Part shown: piece after piece, positions 1 to 8,136 of the stretch
How the letters are laid out: each line of letters starts with the position of its first letter
How positions within the stretch are numbered: position 1 is the stretch's first letter
Source: Flavobacteriales bacterium UBA1959
Lineage (GTDB): Bacteria > Bacteroidota > Bacteroidia > Flavobacteriales_D > Sanyastnellaceae
Direction of reading: 5' to 3'
DNA: 13,651 bases
Assembly: GCA_002336085.1 (NCBI GenBank)
Contig: DDEH01000075.1
Location: 882 to 14,532, forward strand
Program-made: the position numbers and the translations under genes
Notes under the pieces: generated by a model
Told to the model about the DNA's origin: nothing
Database searches by the model: none
The model's input: only the letters and a program-made list of their open reading frames with translations

Positions 1-33
1 TCGGCGCAAAACTAACGCCTTTTGCCTCTCAGA

Positions 34-63
34 TTGTCGGCATAAAAAAGCCCGTTACCTTTG
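34..63 (+). promoter_or_regulatory. Bacteroidota-type promoter before the thioredoxin-like gene
   Basis: TTG at 34-36, a 19-base spacer, then TACCTTTG at 56-63, an exact match to the Bacteroidota housekeeping consensus TTG-N19-TAnnTTTG. The -7 element ends only 7 bases before the ATG at 71, so transcription should begin a few bases before, or at, the start codon. The motif match is seen directly; the transcription start is inferred. Confidence 0.65.
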
Positions 64-70
64 AAGACAA

Positions 71-634
71 ATGGCGATAACCCCAACAACACCGATTCCT
101 CTAGGCTTCACCGCACCCGTTTTTGCACTGCCAGATGCGATGTCCGGAGATATCTTGCGATCAGATGACCTATTCAAGGACGGCCCTACGGTCGTTGTCT
201 TCATGTGCAATCATTGTCCCTTTGTTATCCACTTACTAGAAGGATTGGTCAAATTCGCGCGGGAATACCAGGAGAAAGGCGTGAATTTCGTCGCCATCTC
301 GAGCAACAATGTGGAGACACATCCGCAAGATGGTTTTCCTCAAATGAAAGACTTGGCAGAGAAGTACAGCATCCCATTTCCTTACCTATACGACGAATCT
401 CAGCAAGTAGCAAAGGCTTACGATGCAGCATGCACACCCGACTTCAGCGCATTCGATACGGGTAAAAAATGCGTTTATCGTGGACAATTTGACAACTCCA
501 GACCCGGCAATGACACCCCAGTGACCGGATCGGATATGCGCAAAGTGTTAGATATACTGCTATCGGGAGATCGCGTGCCTGCAGCAGGTCAAATTCCTTC
601 CATTGGATGCAACGTAAAATGGAAAGCCACTTGA
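71..634 (+). CDS. Thioredoxin-like peroxiredoxin-family protein (AhpC/TSA type, PRX-like)
   Basis: A 187-residue cytoplasmic protein without signal peptide or membrane segment. It has the thioredoxin fold of the AhpC/TSA superfamily, PRX-like subgroup: an N-terminal PLGFTAPVFALPD strand region, a redox motif C46-N-H-C49 followed by PFV in strand VVVFMCNHCPFV, a central VNFVAISSNN strand, a cis-proline-like TPDFSAFD segment near residue 122, and the family's C-terminal PSIGCNVKWK with a third cysteine. Such proteins are annotated as thioredoxin family or alkyl hydroperoxide reductase-like proteins; the natural substrate is poorly known, so peroxide or disulfide reduction is inferred. The length is normal for the family. 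The ATG at 71 fits the conserved N-terminus. It has its own consensus promoter and lies 57 bases before a porin gene, so it may or may not belong to the downstream operon. Confidence 0.9.
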   Translation: MAITPTTPIPLGFTAPVFALPDAMSGDILRSDDLFKDGPTVVVFMCNHCPFVIHLLEGLVKFAREYQEKGVNFVAISSNNVETHPQDGFPQMKDLAEKYSIPFPYLYDESQQVAKAYDAACTPDFSAFDTGKKCVYRGQFDNSRPGNDTPVTGSDMRKVLDILLSGDRVPAAGQIPSIGCNVKWKAT

Positions 635-691
635 CTTTTTCCTATTTTTCACCTGAATAAGATTCACCCGTATTTGAACCCAAATCGCACC

Positions 692-2017
692 ATGAGAATG
701 CCTTTTAAATTTCCCGAAAAAATGGGAGCATTTATTGTCCTCAACCTGATCTGCATCTCATTCGCAAGTGCGCAGTTGCCGATGGATGCAAATGGTCTGG
801 TGGATGCCTATGAACGCGGGGAAGGCGTGGTGTTTCACAACCGTACCTCGGGCTACTCATTGCAGTTTCGCGGATTGGCTCAATTCACCTCCGAGGCACG
901 GCACTTTTCAGATACAGAGGAGTGGACAACGCGATTCCGCGCTCGGCGGATCCGAATGCGATGGGCTGGCGCATCTACCTCCCAAAAATTCAGGTACCGT
1001 GTGCAGTACGAACTCTCCAACCCAGATGGAGACGGAGACGATGTATCCGGCATGCTCATGGATGCTTGGTGCGCCTATCAGCCCAGCAACCGTTTTCGCC
1101 TGACCTTCGGACAACGATCTGCCATCAGTGACAACCTGGAATTGCGAATGGGGTCGAACACCCTACAGTTTGTAGAACGCAGCCGCCTCACATCTGCCTT
1201 TGGCACCATCCGGGAATTTGGAGCGTTTGCTGAAGGGCGTGTCCGGGCCGGAACAAGCGGTTGGATCAAACTCGCTGGATCTGTGGTCACGGGCGACGGA
1301 GCTGCGGAACGAATCGTCAATCATGGTGGGCTGAAATACGAAGGGCGGGTTCTGTGGCTTCCTTTGGGACTGTTTCGATCATTTGGGGAGTTTCGCCAAG
1401 TGGATTTGGTCCGTGAAGTGCAGCCGAAAATAATGCTGGGCGCATACGGAGGTTTTAACCGCGGAATGAGCAGCCGACGAGGTCGAACCAGCGGGGACAT
1501 CCTCTACCTCGATGCCAATTTCGAAGAGTCATTGCCCGACTTTTGGAAGGTCGGTGCCGACTTGCTCTTCAAATTCAAAGGGTTCACACTGCTCGGCGAA
1601 TACGTCATGACTGACGCCCGCGTTCCGAATGAAGAAATTGTGCAACGTGTCCGCAACAACGGAACCGTCTCAACCACGTTTGAAGGCGGAATCGATGCAT
1701 ATGTGCGTGGACGCATGATGCTCGGAACAGCATTCAATGTGCAAGCGGGGTATTGCTTTACCAACTTATGGTCGGTAGATCTGCGCTACACCCGTATAAA
1801 TGCCGCGGAAAACTCATTTCTCAACAACGGCACGTTCTATGCACGCAGTGCGTATCAAGATCTGGGAATCTCACGCTACTTTGGGCGCGATTACGGCGCA
1901 AAACTGCAACTGGGAGTGATGCGCACAGCTGCAGATCCCTCGGCAATAAGCACTGCGGGTGACGCCTTCGGGGGAACCGAATGGACATTCCGATTATTGA
2001 GTCAAATCTCCATTTGA
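692..2017 (+). CDS. OprO/OprP-like outer-membrane porin (first of two)
   Basis: About 441 residues, secreted to the outer membrane. A signal peptide (hydrophobic run GAFIVLNLICIS ending FASAQ, residues 12-28) precedes an SGYSLQFRGLAQF segment and alternating beta-strand sequence rich in aromatic and charged residues, as in phosphate-selective porin O/P proteins. Markers shared with the porin at 3561-4817 are the early SGY-x-x-x-F-x-G-LAQ stretch, an REFG segment after the loop region, and an N-[VI]-QAGY strand near the C-terminus, so the two are paralogues with different loops. Phosphate specificity should not be assumed; in this group the porins pass various small solutes. I chose ATG 692 over the in-frame TTG at 674 because it gives a compact signal peptide. 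The protein ends in SQISI rather than the usual terminal phenylalanine. The carboxypeptidase gene starts 8 bases downstream. Confidence 0.75.
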   Translation: MRMPFKFPEKMGAFIVLNLICISFASAQLPMDANGLVDAYERGEGVVFHNRTSGYSLQFRGLAQFTSEARHFSDTEEWTTRFRARRIRMRWAGASTSQKFRYRVQYELSNPDGDGDDVSGMLMDAWCAYQPSNRFRLTFGQRSAISDNLELRMGSNTLQFVERSRLTSAFGTIREFGAFAEGRVRAGTSGWIKLAGSVVTGDGAAERIVNHGGLKYEGRVLWLPLGLFRSFGEFRQVDLVREVQPKIMLGAYGGFNRGMSSRRGRTSGDILYLDANFEESLPDFWKVGADLLFKFKGFTLLGEYVMTDARVPNEEIVQRVRNNGTVSTTFEGGIDAYVRGRMMLGTAFNVQAGYCFTNLWSVDLRYTRINAAENSFLNNGTFYARSAYQDLGISRYFGRDYGAKLQLGVMRTAADPSAISTAGDAFGGTEWTFRLLSQISI

Positions 2018-2025
2018 ACCGACGC

Positions 2026-3564
2026 ATGCAATTCCCGCGCATTCTTCCTCTTTTGATTTGCTTTTTGGCTGCTGCTGCGCATGCTCAAGATCCAAAATCC
2101 ATACGCGAAGAATTTTTTCCTGCACCAGATACCACGTTTACTACTCCCGCCTTCGCCACCAAACGTGACTTCACTAACAGCGATCGGCTTTTTGATTTTT
2201 TGAATCGCGAGGCTTCAGAGGTGCAAGGATGGAAACGGGACACCATCGGGTATTCGGCAAAAGGCACACCCATAGTTGCCATTGAGCGTGGCGGTGAAAA
2301 AGTGGATAAGCCGCTCCGAGTTCTTTTCATCGGCGGGATCCACGGAGATGAACCTGCTGGAGTTGAGGGATTGTTGGCCCTGACGCAACATCTCGGCAGC
2401 GCGGGCGATTGGGAACATTTGCTGCAGACCACTACGTTGCGGATTGTTCCGATGGTGAATCCCGACGGCGTCGATCGAATGAACCGCTATGCCGCCAATG
2501 GCCGGGATCTCAATCGCGATCAGTCCAAGTTAGAAAATGCGGAGATGATCGCATTGAAAAGAGACTTCGTGGCATTCGATGCCGACGTGGTCGTTGACTT
2601 CCACCAATACAGACCTTACCGGGCCGATTATGTGGACATGGGAGACTTCGGGGTGACCTCCCCATTTGATGTGATGTTTATGTACACCGGGAACTTGAAT
2701 GTGCCCGCAGCCATTCGATCTGCAAGCGAGTCGCTGCTTATCGACCCCGCACGAATCGCGATGGCGAATCACGGCCGCCGGTTTGCCAATTATTTCCGTC
2801 CCACCGTAATCCGAGGCAAGCGCGAATTTCGCACCGGAGCCGCGAGTCCGCGCTCGTCTGTAACTTCTTTTGGGCTGGCTTCGAGCCTCGCTGTATTGAT
2901 GGAAATCCGCGGGGTAGGGATGGGCCGCAAAGGGTTTGAGCGACGTGTTCAGACTGCTTTGCTCTTGGCCAAGAGCTTTTTGGAATCCACCGCTAAATTT
3001 CCAGAATTCATTCGGGAGGCCCGCTTGGAGGGACAGCAGGATCAATCGCCAGTCGTCATTCAATCCGAGCGCAACAAAGAAATGACCGGAGTCACCCTGC
3101 TCGATTTGAATCGAAAGGCGCTTCGCACCTTTGAGGAGGAGGTCTCAGATAGCAACAACCAAACCGCCACGGAAACGCGCGCGTTTCCCGCTGGTTATGT
3201 GCTCCTTCCCTCGGAGGAACGCGCCGCCGAAACCTTGCGTACTCTTGGATTGACGTTGACCGAAATAAAGGAACCCCTCGAAGCGACAGTACAATCGTAT
3301 ATGCTCGTGTCCGACCGCCTATCGCCAAAGCCATTTGAAGGTTTTTTCGAACGCATTGTGCAGGCAGAAACGCGCGACACCATCGTCTTAATCCCGCCTG
3401 GAGCATGGTGGATTGACTCCCATCAGCAACGGTTTCACATGACCAAAGAATTACTGGAACCCGAGGGCACCAATGGCTTTGTGCGCTATCGTGTCATCGA
3501 CCCCCTGTCGGACCAACCCTTTCCTGTTTACCGCATTTTACCTGAAGACATTATACACCCATGA
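2026..3564 (+). CDS. Secreted M14-family zinc carboxypeptidase
   Basis: A 512-residue protein with a cleavable signal peptide (MQFPRILPLL..., cut after AHA, residue 20), so it acts in the periplasm or outside. The M14 catalytic set is complete: zinc ligands H106 and E109 in GGIHGDEPAG, H193 in VVVDFHQY, substrate-binding N163-R164 in GRDLNRD, and the general base E293 in LMEIRG. Roughly 200 further residues follow, with an all-beta tail (residues ~350-512) whose PPGAWWIDS...LLEPEG..GFVRYRVID pattern is also found in large M14 proteins of Bacteroidota. The likely reaction is release of C-terminal amino acids or cleavage of modified peptides; specificity cannot be read from sequence. ATG 2026 is preferred over the in-frame upstream ATG at 1981, which lies inside the porin gene and would bury the signal peptide. 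Its stop overlaps the next porin's start by 4 bases (ATGA). Confidence 0.88.
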   Translation: MQFPRILPLLICFLAAAAHAQDPKSIREEFFPAPDTTFTTPAFATKRDFTNSDRLFDFLNREASEVQGWKRDTIGYSAKGTPIVAIERGGEKVDKPLRVLFIGGIHGDEPAGVEGLLALTQHLGSAGDWEHLLQTTTLRIVPMVNPDGVDRMNRYAANGRDLNRDQSKLENAEMIALKRDFVAFDADVVVDFHQYRPYRADYVDMGDFGVTSPFDVMFMYTGNLNVPAAIRSASESLLIDPARIAMANHGRRFANYFRPTVIRGKREFRTGAASPRSSVTSFGLASSLAVLMEIRGVGMGRKGFERRVQTALLLAKSFLESTAKFPEFIREARLEGQQDQSPVVIQSERNKEMTGVTLLDLNRKALRTFEEEVSDSNNQTATETRAFPAGYVLLPSEERAAETLRTLGLTLTEIKEPLEATVQSYMLVSDRLSPKPFEGFFERIVQAETRDTIVLIPPGAWWIDSHQQRFHMTKELLEPEGTNGFVRYRVIDPLSDQPFPVYRILPEDIIHP

Positions 3565-4817
3565 ACCGCATCAATTTCCCCATTGCTGTTTGTTTGATCG
3601 CCATCTCCTCTTGCTTTTTCACGAGCAGAGCGACGGCACAAGAAGAGGATTTCATCGGAGGTGAAACAGACTTTTCCGCCACCTTTCGAAAAGGACAAGG
3701 CTTGGAAGTGGGATTCCCTAGCTCCGGATATGTTTTCGGCTTTGCCGGTCTCGCTCAACCAGGAATGAACGTTAGCCAATCGGATGCAGACACCGCTTTT
3801 GCGTTGGGAACGTATACGCGCCGGGCATACTTGACCTTCAAAGCCAGCGACCTAAAGCATGGAGTTGATGTGCTCGTGCGTGCCAATTACATCGCATCCA
3901 CTCCTCTGTTAGATGCATACATAAACTATACCGTCAACGACTGGTTGTCCATCCGCACAGGTCAATTTCAAAACCCATCGAACAACCGAGAGATGCAATT
4001 TTATGAGGGCCACCTCGCCATGCCCGAACGTTCACTGCTCAGCCGAACTTTTTCCGATACTGGACGCGAGTTTGGACTCTCCATCGCCGGATCATTTGGC
4101 AACACAGAATCCTTCATGATCCGTCCCGTATTGGCAATTACTTCAGGTGACGGCATCAACAGTTTCGGTAGCCTTTCCAATGATCCTGATAAGGGCGGCA
4201 TAAAATTTGGCGGTCGAATGGACATTTACCCTTTCGGAGATTTTGACGCGACCAGCGCCTCAGATTTTGAACGCAATGAGAAGCCAAAAGCGGTCATCGG
4301 ATGGGCGTCAAATTACAACATGGGAGCAAGTGGACCGGTCGGCGAAAGCCACGGGGAATGGCTCATTTTTGACGAAAACGGAAAGGAACAATTGCCGCAT
4401 TACCTGAAAAACAACATCGACATTTTGGCCAAATGGAAGGGCGCATCTTTGCTCGCTGAATTCACCAATGCCGCCGCTTATCAGTTGGACGGTGCCTTCA
4501 CAAGCGCCTCACTTGGCACCTTGTTGCTCCCTACGGAAATCAGCCGCTACCTGATGCTCGGAAATGCCTACAACATTCAAGCGGGTTACCTGATGAAGAA
4601 CGGCTTGCAAATTGACGCGAGGCTGGGGCAGACTTTCCCAGAATTCGATGGGTCTGGTTCCGTGCTCGAAGTCATTGACGCAATCGGAGGCTGCCTCACT
4701 TGGCATGTCGCCGAGCACGCCTTGAAGCTCCAACTATCAGGCGAATACCTGAATTATCAAAACAGACCCGAGGCAAACGGCTGGACCGCTGCATTTCAGA
4801 CTCAGTTTCTCTTTTAA
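3561..4817 (+). CDS. OprO/OprP-like outer-membrane porin (second of two)
   Basis: A 418-residue outer-membrane protein. The signal peptide MNRINFPIAVCLIAISSCFF ends at ATAQ (residue 27). The mature part starts with an acidic segment, then GYVFGFAGLAQ and the typical phosphate-selective porin O/P pattern: YTRRAYLTFKA, LLDAYINYTVNDWLSIRTGQF, an MPERSLLSRTF stretch before the REFGLSIAG strand, and NAYNIQAGYLMKNG near the end. The C-terminus FQTQFLF fits an outer-membrane beta-signal for BamA. It is paralogous to the porin at 692-2017, and the M14 carboxypeptidase lies between them with an ATGA overlap, implying translational coupling. A role in taking up the peptidase's products, or other small anionic solutes, is inferred from position only. 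It ends 17 bases before the stop of the convergent amidohydrolase gene. Confidence 0.82.
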   Translation: MNRINFPIAVCLIAISSCFFTSRATAQEEDFIGGETDFSATFRKGQGLEVGFPSSGYVFGFAGLAQPGMNVSQSDADTAFALGTYTRRAYLTFKASDLKHGVDVLVRANYIASTPLLDAYINYTVNDWLSIRTGQFQNPSNNREMQFYEGHLAMPERSLLSRTFSDTGREFGLSIAGSFGNTESFMIRPVLAITSGDGINSFGSLSNDPDKGGIKFGGRMDIYPFGDFDATSASDFERNEKPKAVIGWASNYNMGASGPVGESHGEWLIFDENGKEQLPHYLKNNIDILAKWKGASLLAEFTNAAAYQLDGAFTSASLGTLLLPTEISRYLMLGNAYNIQAGYLMKNGLQIDARLGQTFPEFDGSGSVLEVIDAIGGCLTWHVAEHALKLQLSGEYLNYQNRPEANGWTAAFQTQFLF

Positions 4818-4834
4818 TTGGGAGCGATGATGGA

Positions 4835-5995
4835 TTAAGCCCGGGGGAAGTTTCCCTCCGTGCGCAAATCGCCATCCCACATCATGATTTCTCCGCGGGA
4901 AACAACGCCAGACAGGTTCCATTGATGGTCAAAGATGCAGGCATCCGCATCCATGCCCAAGGTGAGGCTTCCTTTTCGCTTGAGCCCCATTGTTCGAGCA
5001 GGGCCTGAGGTCACCAAACCGAGAGCCAACTCGGCAGGAACATCCGTTTCCCTCAGAATTTGTTGAACATTCCATAGATTCAGATCAATGGGTGCCTTTT
5101 TGAAACCGGTCAATTGCCCCTCAGCATCCAATATTCCAATGCCCGCGTTGCCATCGCTGCTTAGTGTGTAATTACGAAGATCTTCCCCTGCCTCATGCGC
5201 TTGTGCGAGTGCTTCCCACGGCGGACGAAATTGTGTGCCGCCGGTTGAGAGATCCACCATCCCTCCCAACTTCACAAACCTCTGAGCTTGCTCAAACAAA
5301 TGAGCAGTGCGCCCAACGTGCGTGGGAGACAATCGCTTGATATCAACGTGATAGCGCTCTACCAATTCAAACAGCATATCCATGCCTTCGGGCAGTGCCC
5401 CGAGGTGAATGTGGAGCACGCCACCTTTGCTCGAAATCATTCCCCCGACTTGGATTTCCCGCAACAGAGCCAACAATTGATTGGCAGTTGGATAGGATGA
5501 ACGCACATCCGCGAGCGCAATTTTACATCCCACAACGCGGTCAATAAAGAGCAAATCATCGTGAACACTGCTCGTGATCGTTTTGGGAGGAAATCCGAAG
5601 TAGCTGCTAAGCATCCATGCAGAGAGTCCTTCCGCTTCCAATGCGGCACACTTGGCGTAGAGTGAATTGAGGCTGCGCGCAGTCCCATCTGTTCCGAGCA
5701 GCCCAACCACGGACGTGGTACCGCATCGAATCAAGTCCGTGACGTGCACCTCGGGTGTCATGGATCCATATCCATATTTCCCGCCAGCTCCTGTGATGTG
5801 GATGTGCTGGTCAATGAACCCCGGCGCCATTGACATTCCTTGACAGTCGATGGTTTCCAAACCGGCAATCCCCCTGAGTTCAATCGGCGCATCGCCCGAA
5901 AGTGAGACCGCTGCAATGCGGCCACTGGCCATCAGCACATCGGCCTTTCCGAGAGATGTTGGCGCATAAAGATTGACGTTTTTGAAAAGTTTCAT
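4835..5995 (-). CDS. iadA: M38 amidohydrolase related to isoaspartyl dipeptidase (IadA), with altered substrate site
   Basis: A 386-residue cytoplasmic amidohydrolase-superfamily enzyme, matching IadA (about 390 residues) along its whole length. All binuclear-metal residues are visible: H64 and H66 in FIDQHIH, carbamylated lysine K158 in CKIALADVRSS, H197 in HIHLGA, H226 in PTHVGR and the catalytic aspartate D281 in SSDGN. They sit at a constant offset of -4 from E. coli IadA H68, H70, K162, H201, H230 and D285. The arginines equivalent to R169 and R233 are kept (R165, R229). However, E77, which pairs with the substrate alpha-amino group, is K73; Y137 is F133; and S289 is G285. A beta-aspartyl dipeptidase call is therefore by homology only, and a different amide or cyclic substrate is likely. 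The start overlaps the DcuC gene's stop by 4 bases (ATGA); it is the last gene of its operon. The E. coli comparison is from memory. Confidence 0.82.
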   Translation of the reverse strand: MKLFKNVNLYAPTSLGKADVLMASGRIAAVSLSGDAPIELRGIAGLETIDCQGMSMAPGFIDQHIHITGAGGKYGYGSMTPEVHVTDLIRCGTTSVVGLLGTDGTARSLNSLYAKCAALEAEGLSAWMLSSYFGFPPKTITSSVHDDLLFIDRVVGCKIALADVRSSYPTANQLLALLREIQVGGMISSKGGVLHIHLGALPEGMDMLFELVERYHVDIKRLSPTHVGRTAHLFEQAQRFVKLGGMVDLSTGGTQFRPPWEALAQAHEAGEDLRNYTLSSDGNAGIGILDAEGQLTGFKKAPIDLNLWNVQQILRETDVPAELALGLVTSGPARTMGLKRKGSLTLGMDADACIFDHQWNLSGVVSRGEIMMWDGDLRTEGNFPRA

Positions 5996-7350
5996 AGCAA
6001 AGAATAAGATTCGGTTAAAACCATCAAGACAAGTGCGACAGCCATGGGCAGAGCATTTCTACGAGCCACGTCCAAGGGGTTGACTCCCGCTATGCCCGAC
6101 GTGGCGATGACCACGCCCGATATGGGAGACACCGCGCGTCCCATGCTCGAAGCCAATTGCATGGGCAATAGCAATCGAATGCCTGGAATGCTCATAGACT
6201 CTGCCACTTTGGAAACCAGCGGACCAAAGGCAAAAAAGCTCGCATTGCCACTACCCATTAGAATCGATGCGAAGAAAATCAATGCCACAAAAATGACCAT
6301 GATCCCCAAAGCGCCCCATCCCAATCCATCCACCATGATCAGCAGTCCTTCGATGAGTCCGAGTTCAATCAATCCCTTGGCAAACAAATCCGCAGCAATG
6401 ATAAGGGTGACTACTTGGCTAAAAGCCTTCCCCATGCCGTTCCAGCACGCTTTTAGTCCTGCTTCAACGTCTTTTCCTTTGGCTCCAGAAGCCCAATGCA
6501 ACACCATGGAGAAGCCCAATGAAATGAGCATCGCTGTTGAAGTACTTAGGATCACTGCATTGGAGCCCGTTTGAAAAAACGAACTGAATGTCATCAATAA
6601 AATAAGTGGGAGGACCGGCAATACAGCAAAGTAAACCGGACGCTTTTCGGAGAGTTCTTCATCCGGAACTGCACTATTTTGTTGTGGTTCAGTCTTACGC
6701 AGTTGAAAAAACACCACCGCCATGATGGCGAGGGTGATACCACCGGCAAGGGGAGCTTGATGGCCCAAGAAATAAGTCACATTGCCCATGCTGAGCAAAT
6801 CCGCAGCACGGGCCGTATTGGCGCTCGCCGGCCCCATATCAAAGCAGGTGCATAGTGTGATGATTGAGACGGAGGCCAATGGTGAAATGCCAATACGAAG
6901 CAAAATAGGGTGCACGGATGCGATCATCAGAAGACCCAAACCAGCCGCACTTGGTACACAAAGTGAAAGCAACTGGCCCAATGGCAAAACCATGACCGCC
7001 GCAAGGTGCGGAAAACCACGGAGCACCTGAATGGGCCGCATGGCGGCCTGCACCATGGCCTTGGTCGCTCCCATGTAATCCATATAAGCCACAAACCCTG
7101 CGATGACCATGATCATCGTTCCAATGCCACTCAATTTTGAACGCATCGACCGAGCTATAATGTCAAACAAATCGAACCCGCGCCAGCCTGTAGACTCGGC
7201 AACCTCCAGTGGATTTCCCAAGGCCCAAGAAGCAATTAAGAATACCAAGCCTGCGGCCAGAAGCATCAGCTGTGGATGATGGCCTTGGATCAGTTTCCAA
7301 CCGACAAATGCTGTGACAGCCGCTGCAAAAAGTAAACCAGCAGCCAGCAT
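5992..7350 (-). CDS. dcuC: DcuC-family C4-dicarboxylate transporter
   Basis: A 452-residue inner-membrane carrier with about a dozen hydrophobic segments, close to E. coli DcuC in length (about 460). Family-like stretches include GIGTMIMVIAGFVAYMDYMG, LLSLCVPSAAGLGLLMIASV, GPASANTARAADLL, and, in the C-terminal half, ILMGSGNASFFAFGPLV and MGRAVSPISGVVIATSGIAG. DcuC carriers move fumarate, succinate, malate or aspartate, often by exchange. A soluble acidic loop (QQNSAVPDEELSEKRP) separates the two halves. The ATG at 7350 shares its A with the stop of the upstream lipoprotein gene (TGATG); a GTG at 7353 is an alternative start. The downstream amidohydrolase overlaps by 4 bases, so carrier and enzyme are almost certainly co-translated and probably handle the same compound or its product. 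The direction of transport cannot be told from the sequence. Confidence 0.88.
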   Translation of the reverse strand: MLAAGLLFAAAVTAFVGWKLIQGHHPQLMLLAAGLVFLIASWALGNPLEVAESTGWRGFDLFDIIARSMRSKLSGIGTMIMVIAGFVAYMDYMGATKAMVQAAMRPIQVLRGFPHLAAVMVLPLGQLLSLCVPSAAGLGLLMIASVHPILLRIGISPLASVSIITLCTCFDMGPASANTARAADLLSMGNVTYFLGHQAPLAGGITLAIMAVVFFQLRKTEPQQNSAVPDEELSEKRPVYFAVLPVLPLILLMTFSSFFQTGSNAVILSTSTAMLISLGFSMVLHWASGAKGKDVEAGLKACWNGMGKAFSQVVTLIIAADLFAKGLIELGLIEGLLIMVDGLGWGALGIMVIFVALIFFASILMGSGNASFFAFGPLVSKVAESMSIPGIRLLLPMQLASSMGRAVSPISGVVIATSGIAGVNPLDVARRNALPMAVALVLMVLTESYSLL

Positions 7351-8135
7351 CACCCAGGAATCACTCCCAATAAAACGCCTCCAGCAGCCTGGATTTGTTC
7401 GAAAAGGGCCGTTGGAATCGTGATATCGCTTGTACCGGTATTCCCATCAGGGCCCGGATTTTCAGACATGTCCACCTCTTCAACCAACATGGTGTTGGCG
7501 CTGAGGTCAATCGAGACAAAACCATGAGAACGCAAATGCAAATGACGCAATTGAAGGTTGTTAGAAAGATCGATTTCGCTCAGCAATTCATTGGCCTGAG
7601 AACTCCCACGAAATCTCAATTTCTTCAGGTTGGGGCAAGCGCTCAAATCCAGCGATTCTACCTTGCAAAAATTCATGCTGAGCTCTACCAAATCGGTATT
7701 TGCAGTCAAATCAAGGCTCACAAGGTCATTGGACGTAACAATAAGTGTATCCAAGCCCGTGAAAAATTCCACTCCACTCAGATCTTGAATTTTCTGGGAT
7801 GCCGTGACCACACCTGCTGCTTCAAGAGCTGACACATTGCTGCTTGTTTTGCTCAGACTTAAGGCATTCACGCCCACCACCAAATCCGGATTCATATAAA
7901 AATTCGTCTGCAACGTCCCCGAGTCGAGTGTATCGACACGTTGCTGCACTCCTGGGATTCCGCGGTAGACCATGTATTCCCCAAAAGCACGGTCTGGAAT
8001 TTGAAAGGTGTAGCCTTCATTCGGATCTTTTGGGATAGGAATGTCAACATCGTCAGTCTTTGCGCATCCTGCGATGAAAACAAAACAACCCATTACCAAG
8101 ATATTCAAAACGATATTTTGCTTCGTGCGTGTCAT
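7350..8135 (-). CDS. Leucine-rich-repeat lipoprotein
   Basis: A 261-residue predicted lipoprotein. The signal sequence MTRTKQNIVLNILVMGCFVF ends in the lipobox IAGC with lipidated C24, followed by an acidic, proline-containing linker (TDDVDIPIPKDPNEG). Residues about 114-225 form four to five leucine-rich repeats of the bacterial internalin-like kind, for example LVSLDLTANTDLVELSM, VESLDLSACPNLKKL and FVSIDLSANTMLVEEV. The region before them (IPDRAFGEYMVYRGIPG, and NALSLSKTSSNVSALEAAGV) is the cap often seen in Bacteroidota LRR lipoproteins. It is probably a surface or periplasmic binding protein; the ligand is unknown. ATG 8135 is preferred to an upstream ATG at 8192 because it yields a standard lipoprotein signal and starts one base after the preceding gene's stop. 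It is the second gene of the operon, between an alpha/beta-hydrolase and DcuC. Confidence 0.75.
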   Translation of the reverse strand: MTRTKQNIVLNILVMGCFVFIAGCAKTDDVDIPIPKDPNEGYTFQIPDRAFGEYMVYRGIPGVQQRVDTLDSGTLQTNFYMNPDLVVGVNALSLSKTSSNVSALEAAGVVTASQKIQDLSGVEFFTGLDTLIVTSNDLVSLDLTANTDLVELSMNFCKVESLDLSACPNLKKLRFRGSSQANELLSEIDLSNNLQLRHLHLRSHGFVSIDLSANTMLVEEVDMSENPGPDGNTGTSDITIPTALFEQIQAAGGVLLGVIPG

Positions 8136-8136
8136 T

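Noticed and set aside
621..649. Possible terminator after the thioredoxin-like gene (GGAAA...TTTCC followed by TATTTTT).
   Set aside because: The stem has only five mostly A-T pairs and begins inside the coding sequence; it is too weak to call.
1981..2025. An upstream in-frame ATG that would extend the carboxypeptidase by 15 residues.
   Set aside because: It overlaps the porin's last codons and would place a polar stretch before the signal peptide; ATG 2026 gives a standard export signal.
2530..3063. A 177-codon minus-strand frame inside the M14 carboxypeptidase gene.
   Set aside because: The plus strand carries the catalytic zinc ligand H193 and the base E293 in this segment, so the antisense frame is a shadow.
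6044..6574. A 176-codon plus-strand frame antisense to the DcuC gene.
   Set aside because: The complementary strand encodes a clear membrane carrier. The frame is a by-product of its hydrophobic codon usage and has repetitive, motif-free sequence.
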